Assembly (NCBI GenBank): GCA_903902705.1
Contig: CAIUVX010000029.1
Span: 1-38,048 of the forward strand
Direction: 5' to 3'
DNA length: 38,048 bases
From: an uncultured Methylococcales bacterium
GTDB taxonomy: Bacteria; Pseudomonadota; Gammaproteobacteria; Methylococcales; Methylomonadaceae
Below the pieces are notes generated by a model. That model worked only from the letters and a program-made list of their open reading frames with translations. It had not been told where the DNA came from and made no database searches. Positions 35,001 through 38,048 of the stretch are shown piece after piece (the first letter of the stretch is position 1; every line of letters starts with the position of its first letter). The translations under genes and the position numbers were made by a program.

Positions 35001-35203
35001 AGAAGTGCGTAAAATCCTTCGAAACCGAGGAGTGGTCAACAGCAATCTATTTGATCTACGTAAGACCGCACTCTACGACCACGGCACTACACCTGACAAA
35101 CTTACGAGTCCAAAAAGGTTTCAAAATACGTGTCGTTTCTGGCGGTACAGCGATACCCAACTCTACGGACGATGTGTTTGACGATCCAGTGATTAAAATA
35201 TGA
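32063..35203 (+). CDS. eCIS payload: helical delivery trunk fused to C-terminal zinc-dependent deaminase toxin domain
   Basis: The 1046-residue product has three parts. Residues 1-~230 are Lys/Ala/Pro-rich and probably disordered. Residues ~275-780 are helical, including a long coiled region and a hydrophobic helical trunk (~532-777: WTHLKAGFMKWLFGSLAKAG, IKLIGERAVKAIE-type, MFNPAGAIFQAIMLIYDVVS). This trunk resembles that of other large eCIS-linked toxins. From ~790 the composition changes and a deaminase-like domain follows, with H947-A948-E949 (SSHAERQFIAWF) and P978-C979-E980-K981-C982 after the strand TSIYIFLSQS, the zinc ligands and catalytic Glu of cytidine-deaminase-fold enzymes. It probably deaminates a nucleotide or nucleic acid base in the target cell; the substrate cannot be read. 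No immunity gene is adjacent. Confidence 0.88.
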   Translation: MPAVARAVKTKANPQNDPRFKRVVDKLNNDSRKLKQHPPAAKKAAEPAKAAKPPVNEKAAGARTKQVEKLDQAETKKPETSSFLALLQAEIAKAMPKTLGDTEKFMKGGSSEQMKGSLKGNVAQQKQEATGDLKKTSNETPSESGVPAKQVTPIAPEPVTAAPQLDAAGAMPVPKPDAEVSLQASKSEVVDETKKNKIDDLNKKTWQTDSRYSTMLAAKDSVAKQADTAPAQYRAKEVGTLAQTAAKAVDVTKKGAATLLGVKGGNKAKVLSRQEQQKVKEEEELKRFTDLVVKIFADTKTVVDNRLEQLETKVNKLFDQGIEAALSAMKSYVEDQILKYKLKRYLLNPLGSLLWIKDQILELPEEVNRFYEQGRSQFTTAMNALAVRVANLVETELAAAKNDVKIGQAKIASESSKLSPGVKTRAAQVQADYAGKFAELESSIDDKKQQLAEGLAQKYKEAFDKMEEAQQAIRDDNKSLLTQAKEKIGEVVKALSEFKDRLMGILRKGADTIDLILKDPVQFLSNLLAAIKLGFNQFAGNIWTHLKAGFMKWLFGSLAKAGIEIPTDLTLPSILKLVLGVLGITYERMRAKAVKLIGERAVKAIEKVVEYVTVLVKGGPAALWEKVKEDLSSLKSMVIDAIQDWIITTIVKKAVAKVVSMFNPAGAIFQAIMLIYDVVSFVIDKASQIMDFVEAVINSVHAIATGAIGGAANWIEKSLANMIPILIGFLASLIGLGGISDKIKGFIKKVQDKVDKAIDKVIAKIVGVVKKLFGKGKGSTKEKGKDVANSEVKTKAGRALATKLKGIQSKSKIETARKEVLQQFASEGLKALEVRQKSGGTLSIWGEASPFDELIAMTRKTASVFMVTKVELEPSKPVTQGMKGRTTPLVPHNFTVPAEGSTVRIGGARGQEGQDSASGYYVVSPAENAVYTTTWNTGDPKGNNSSHAERQFIAWFNSHDKKWRKRVTSIYIFLSQSPCEKCVKSFETEEWSTAIYLIYVRPHSTTTALHLTNLRVQKGFKIRVVSGGTAIPNSTDDVFDDPVIKI

Positions 35204-35312
35204 ACGAAGCACGACGGAGTATTCACCCCGTCGCAACGTTTTGAACATTACGATATATGGAGTTGCGTTGGAATTCAAACGTTTGGGACGGGTTGAATAA
35301 CCCGCCCCGCCT

Positions 35313-35414
35313 GGGTACGCTGTGCGTACCATATTTCGCACCAATAACGATTTTGGGTATTTTAAACCGACATCCATTGTTCATTGATGTCTGTCTGGTA
35401 CGCACAGCGTACCC
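35313..35414. repeat. REP-like inverted pair
   Basis: GGGTACGCTGTGCGTACCA (35313-35331) and its exact reverse complement (35396-35414) face each other 64 bases apart. Each arm is itself an imperfect palindrome (GTACGC/GCGTAC). A RAYT-like reading frame begins 19 bases downstream. RAYTs act on such REP palindromes, so the pair is probably a REP doublet (BIME-like) once mobilised by the adjacent gene. Confidence 0.8.
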
Positions 35415-35433
35415 TACTTTGGATGACTCGCTT

Positions 35434-35616
35434 ATGTCTAACTATCGATGTGCTTATGTGCCAGGCGGTTCGTTCTTTTTCACGCTGGTGATGGAACGCC
35501 GTGCGCCGATTTTTCGCTCACAAATCGCTCGCACTTGTTTGGGTACGGCATTACGGGGGTACGACAACGATTCCTTCATTTTGAGATCACAAGCAATAAA
35601 TTCAGTGTTCAAATAA
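35434..35616 (+). pseudogene. REP-associated tyrosine transposase (RAYT) N-terminal remnant
   Basis: From the ATG at 35434 the frame reads MSNYRCAYVPGGSFFFTLVM and continues ERRAPIFRS...ARTCLGTALR, the typical start of RAYTs (IS200-like Y1 transposases that act on REP palindromes). RAYT-like sequence stops after about 42 residues. Near 35555 the RAYT-type ending (GVRQRF...) seems to continue in the next frame, and the HUH motif and the catalytic tyrosine are absent. It is therefore a truncated, probably frameshifted remnant. The REP doublet immediately upstream supports the identification. Confidence 0.75.
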
Positions 35617-35829
35617 ACGGTCGTATTTTTGGTACGGAAGCTTATGAGCCAAAAAATTCAGATTTAGGCAGGTTTTAAGCTGTTTTTCGTACCATAAAAC
35701 TCATATACGAAATCAAAGTACCAAACATGAAAATGGAGTTGAGTTTTGTTGTACAACTTTCAAGTAAAAAGACTGGGTTAATTAACCAAAAGAACGGTTT
35801 GTCCTGCGACCACACTGAAGCCCTTGGTA

Positions 35830-36791
35830 TCAGTGGCGTGCAGACGAAATATCGATTTCAAAACTGGCGACAATATTGTTGATAAGCTCTTGAATATTAA
35901 GCACATCTGTTCTAGTGTAAAATTCATACCTACCAATAAAGTTAATATGTCGCCAAGCGACAGGGGAAAATCGGCATATCGCTTTTGCTATTTCAGGATC
36001 AACTGCTTGATAGTGTTGATAAAGCGTTGATAGGAGTGTCGCATTATAAAAAATCACTGCATTGGCAATGAGGCGGATAGATTCGGTATTAATATCGAGT
36101 TCGCAACAGTTTTTCCACTGAGCATTCTGCCGCCGCTTACTTTGGCAATGGTGGAGCTGAGCTGATGGTAAGATTCGCCGCGATTCAATGAGCCTTGCAC
36201 CACTGCGCGGATTTCTTTGCTATCAATATAATCCAGCAAGTAATCGGTCATGATGATTTCATCAAAGGCAATCAGTGCTTTTAAGGTGGGATTCGTCTTT
36301 TTATAAGTCGATAATTTAGAAACAATCTGGCTTTGTGTCGTCTTTTTGAGTGCCAGTGATGCCAATATTCTCAAGACCTTGTCCCATTCTTTGATGATGA
36401 GTGCTTTATTGACGCGCTTGCTGGGCTTAATAAGGTGCTGAGCATGGTGTTCAAGTTCATCAAAACACACTAAGTGTTGGTTTGATTTTTCGCACAATTG
36501 GGTAAAGCGCGGCATAAATCGGTAGCCGAATAAATACATCAAGGCGAAGTTGACACGATTGATGCTGTGCATATCACCAGAGACGGCGGTGATTTCGACA
36601 TCGGAGGTGTTGCTTTCCACAATATCCAGTAAAAAGTGGCTTTCGTGTTGGTTGGCACCAATGACTTTTAGGCATAACGGCAGATGATTCGCGTTGAGTG
36701 AATAGAGGACTATGCCTTTCAACAAGCCAAAATACTTTTTTGCATAGCGTGATTTAATCGTATGGTATTTGGTTGCAAGTTTTAAGTTACC
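35830..36791 (-). pseudogene. tnpA: Tn3-family transposase C-terminal remnant, frameshifted
   Basis: Read leftwards, the frame beginning near 36791 gives KYFGLLKGIVLYSLNANHLP, IGANQHESHFLLDIVESNTS, SGDMHSINRVNFALMYLFGY and NRGESYHQLSSTIAKVSGG, the catalytic C-terminal half of Tn3-type TnpA including the second Asp and the Glu. Near 36118-36128 the frame shifts, and the homology continues in another frame as ELDINTESIRLIANAVIFYN, then ISPVAW-like FSPVAWRHINFIGRYEF, to a stop at 35830. A full TnpA is about 1000 residues; here only about 320 remain, without the N-terminal DNA-binding region. It is inactive. The right-hand break abuts the lipoprotein gene at 36787. Confidence 0.88.
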
Positions 36792-37503
36792 GTATCTGAA
36801 CACCACGAAGTAGCTGAACGGCAGGGTCATCTTCAGTAACTTCTACATCAATTTTGCGACCTGTATTTGTACATAAATAAGGCTTCATGGCAGTAACCAT
36901 ATATGGCATGACTAGACGGAGATCATTGCTTGAGCCACTACTGACAACATTAGTTTTCCATACCTGATCCATCTTATTTTCTTTGATATAGGTTGCAACA
37001 TCGTAGGCATCAAGAAATAGGAATCTTGTGTAAACTGTGTCTGTGTAGCTGTGAGTTGTAGAGCCAGTAACTCCGTATGTTGGCGTATATGTTGTGGTGC
37101 TAGAGTAAGTTGCTGTCCGTCCGTATGAAGTAAGTGTTCCATTGGTGTTTGCCGAAGATACGCCAGTTTGACCATATATCGGTAACGAATAGGTGTATTG
37201 ATATGTTTGCGGGTTACCTATTGCATAGGTAAAGAAAATTGCCACATCGGCATCTTGAAAAGCACCTACCTTTATGAATCCTTTCTCGGTTAAAACTTTG
37301 TTAATATATGTAGCGAATTCTTGAAATTGAAGATTATTAACTTCGCCCTCTTTTCCGCCAGATATGAGTATGTAGCGTTTCTTCACAGTTGCGTCAGCCT
37401 TAGCAAGCGAGTCAACACTGGAATTGAATCGCGTTGTTGCGCAGCCTGACAGCAGAGTTGCGCATACAATTAGCGACACACTAATGATTTTCATAAAAAG
37501 CAT
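36787..37503 (-). CDS. Putative lipoprotein
   Basis: The 238-residue product starts MLFMKIISVSLIVCATLLSG with the Cys of LSGC completing a lipobox at residues ~18-21, so it should be lipidated and held at a membrane. The mature part has a segment QDADVAIFFTYAIGN and a Ser/Thr/Tyr-rich middle (TYQYTYSLPIYGQTG ... TTTYTPTYGVTGSTTHSY), then FLFLDAYDVATYIK, a pattern reminiscent of DUF4136-like lipoproteins, though I cannot confirm this. GGAG six bases before the ATG at 37503 fixes the start; a second ATG at 37494 is possible. The 3' end meets the Tn3 remnant, so the C-terminus may be altered. No link to the injection system is evident. Confidence 0.8.
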   Translation of the reverse strand: MLFMKIISVSLIVCATLLSGCATTRFNSSVDSLAKADATVKKRYILISGGKEGEVNNLQFQEFATYINKVLTEKGFIKVGAFQDADVAIFFTYAIGNPQTYQYTYSLPIYGQTGVSSANTNGTLTSYGRTATYSSTTTYTPTYGVTGSTTHSYTDTVYTRFLFLDAYDVATYIKENKMDQVWKTNVVSSGSSNDLRLVMPYMVTAMKPYLCTNTGRKIDVEVTEDDPAVQLLRGVQIR

Positions 37504-37610
37504 AAATATCTCCTTAACAGCAAGTAACTCGTAAGCTGAGTTGCAGATTATTGCAACCCAACAAACATGATGAACAAATAACATTTACAATCATAATTGT
37601 GCGTGGTTGT

Positions 37611-37640
37611 ATTGGGTTGCCAAAAAGACGGCAACCCAAT
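37611..37640. repeat. Perfect 11-bp inverted repeat between lipoprotein and small ORF
   Basis: ATTGGGTTGCC (37611-37621) and GGCAACCCAAT (37630-37640) flank an 8-base loop. A related half, TTGCAACCCAA, lies at about 37550-37560. The stem is downstream of the ORF at 37668-37940 on the minus strand and could end its transcript, but no T-run follows on that strand. A REP-like repeat is the alternative. Confidence 0.5.
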
Positions 37641-37667
37641 CTACTTGGTGTCATGTTTTCTGTTCCA

Positions 37668-37940
37668 TTACTCCCTAGACCTCTCCCTTTCGCCATTGTC
37701 TTTGATTTTAAAATCAGGTTGTAAGAAACCTTCATTCAATGCCCTACAAATAGAGTATGTCAATGGCTTGTCGGCAGGCTCACCTGCTTTTTTCAATATT
37801 TCTCGGGCTTTCAAATACTCTGACGCTAACCCTTTTATACCTGATACTTTTATAGTTCTTAATGATTCATTTGTGTTTTTGCGCCATAACCTGCCTGCGT
37901 TGTACTCATCTATTAGAAATTGCCTAGGTTCTGTTGACAT
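37668..37940 (-). CDS. Small hypothetical protein, probably N-terminally altered by an IS
   Basis: The 90-residue product (MSTEPRQFLIDEYNAGRLWR at the start) is polar and basic with a plausible amphipathic helix (EYLKAREILKKAGEPADK) and ends ERERSRE. I do not recognise it. The ATG is only one base past the TGA of the transposase fragment at 37942-38048, and there is no clear ribosome binding site. The first ~5 codons probably come from the end of that IS, so the original N-terminus may be lost. It is not obviously related to the injection system. Confidence 0.45.
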   Translation of the reverse strand: MSTEPRQFLIDEYNAGRLWRKNTNESLRTIKVSGIKGLASEYLKAREILKKAGEPADKPLTYSICRALNEGFLQPDFKIKDNGERERSRE

Positions 37941-37941
37941 T

Positions 37942-38048
37942 TCATCGTAGCCAAATAAGTGCAGAAACGAAGCGGATAAAGCTCATGTAATTTCTGGCGA
38001 GCTTGTCAAATCGTGAAAACACTCGTCGGTAATGTTTGATTTTACCGA
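37942..38048 (-). mobile_element. IS5-family transposase C-terminus (partial, runs off the window)
   Basis: Read leftwards from the window edge, the frame gives KIKHYRRVFSRFDKLARNYM, SFIRFVSALIWLR and a stop (TGA) at 37944-37942. The HYRRVFSRFDK...N...F..FASALIWLR ending is typical of IS5-type (IS427-like) transposases. The IS end probably lies at about 37924-37930, where CTAG is followed by GTTCTGTTGACA reading on the plus strand; this boundary is inference. The rest of the element lies outside the window. Confidence 0.8.

Larger units (their letters stand above)
35204..35829. other. Intergenic region after the payload gene with repeat debris
   Basis: About 625 bases hold no intact gene. 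A weak stem (CGACGG 35212-35217 / CCGTCG 35228-35233, no T-tract) follows the payload stop. A hairpin CGGGTTGAATAACCCG lies at 35289-35304. REP-like palindromes (35313-35331, 35396-35414), a RAYT remnant (35434-35616) and a 12-bp palindrome GGTTAATTAACC (35776-35787) follow. I see no immunity gene here. Confidence 0.65.

Noticed and set aside
2425-35203. Type VI secretion cluster
   Set aside because: There are no TssJ/L/M membrane-complex genes, no ClpV and no TssB/TssC pair. LysM adaptor, DUF4255 cap, long sheath paralogues and an Afp15-type ATPase indicate an eCIS.
2425-35203. Prophage or R-type tailocin
   Set aside because: There are no lysis, capsid, terminase or integrase genes, and the duplicate tube genes and the assembly ATPase are eCIS features.
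35212-35233. Terminator of the operon
   Set aside because: The six-base stem CGACGG/CCGTCG has a 10-base loop and no T-tract; it may be incidental.
35257-35433. Upstream extension of the RAYT frame to 35257
   Set aside because: The extra 59 codons run through the REP-like inverted pair and have no protein-like pattern; the RAYT-like sequence begins at the ATG at 35434.
37668-37940. Small ORF as the toxin's immunity gene
   Set aside because: It is 2.5 kb from the payload gene, on the opposite strand, beyond several mobile-element remnants, and probably has an IS-derived start.

Overview
The window carries one nearly complete extracellular contractile injection system (eCIS, the Afp/PVC/MAC-like family of phage-tail-derived injection particles). 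Its last gene encodes a large payload with a C-terminal zinc-dependent deaminase signature. A dedicated sigma-54 activator sits upstream, and mobile-element debris lies at both ends. The moderate base composition, the Tn3, IS5 and REP/RAYT remnants, the LSGC-type lipoprotein and the NtrC-class activator all suggest a gammaproteobacterium, possibly an environmental one. The taxonomic call is inference only.

Layout. Positions 1-92 (-): start of a transposase that runs off the window. 93-648: no gene, but a good sigma-54 -24/-12 element (595-611) in front of the regulator. 649-2115 (+): enhancer-binding protein with a receiver-like domain that lacks its phosphoacceptor Asp. 2116-2424: control region with clustered TGTAAC/GTTACA inverted repeats (2146-2174 and 2245-2267) and a sigma-54 promoter (2347-2363). 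2425-35203 (+): about 22 tightly packed co-directional genes. In order these are a DUF3467 protein, a Pvc16/DUF4255 tube cap, a beta-rich accessory protein, sheath 1, tube 1, sheath 2, tube 2, a LysM baseplate protein, a 58-residue GTG-start protein, a VgrG split into hub and spike genes, a large protein with a C-terminal membrane segment, gp25, a baseplate J-like protein, an Afp12-like tail protein, two proteins sharing an N-terminal motif, an IPT-like protein, a tail-anchored protein, a conserved Afp15-neighbour protein, an AAA+ ATPase and the deaminase payload. 35204-35829: no intact gene; REP-like palindromes and a RAYT remnant. 35830-36791 (-): frameshifted Tn3-family transposase C-terminus. 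36787-37503 (-): lipoprotein. 37668-37940 (-): small ORF whose start probably lies in an IS end. 37942-38048 (-): C-terminus of an IS5-family transposase.

How it works together (inference from the family): the activator binds the TGTAAC sites and switches on one long operon through sigma-54. Tube and sheath paralogues build a contractile cylinder on a gp25/J/Afp12 baseplate with a hub and spike. The AAA+ protein and the DUF4255 cap assist assembly and termination, and the 1046-residue protein is the cargo. Points that stand out are two very long sheath proteins (one with a duplicated insert), two operon proteins with C-terminal membrane segments, perfect palindromes embedded in frame inside one ORF, no recognisable PAAR tip or separate tape-measure gene, and no adjacent immunity gene.
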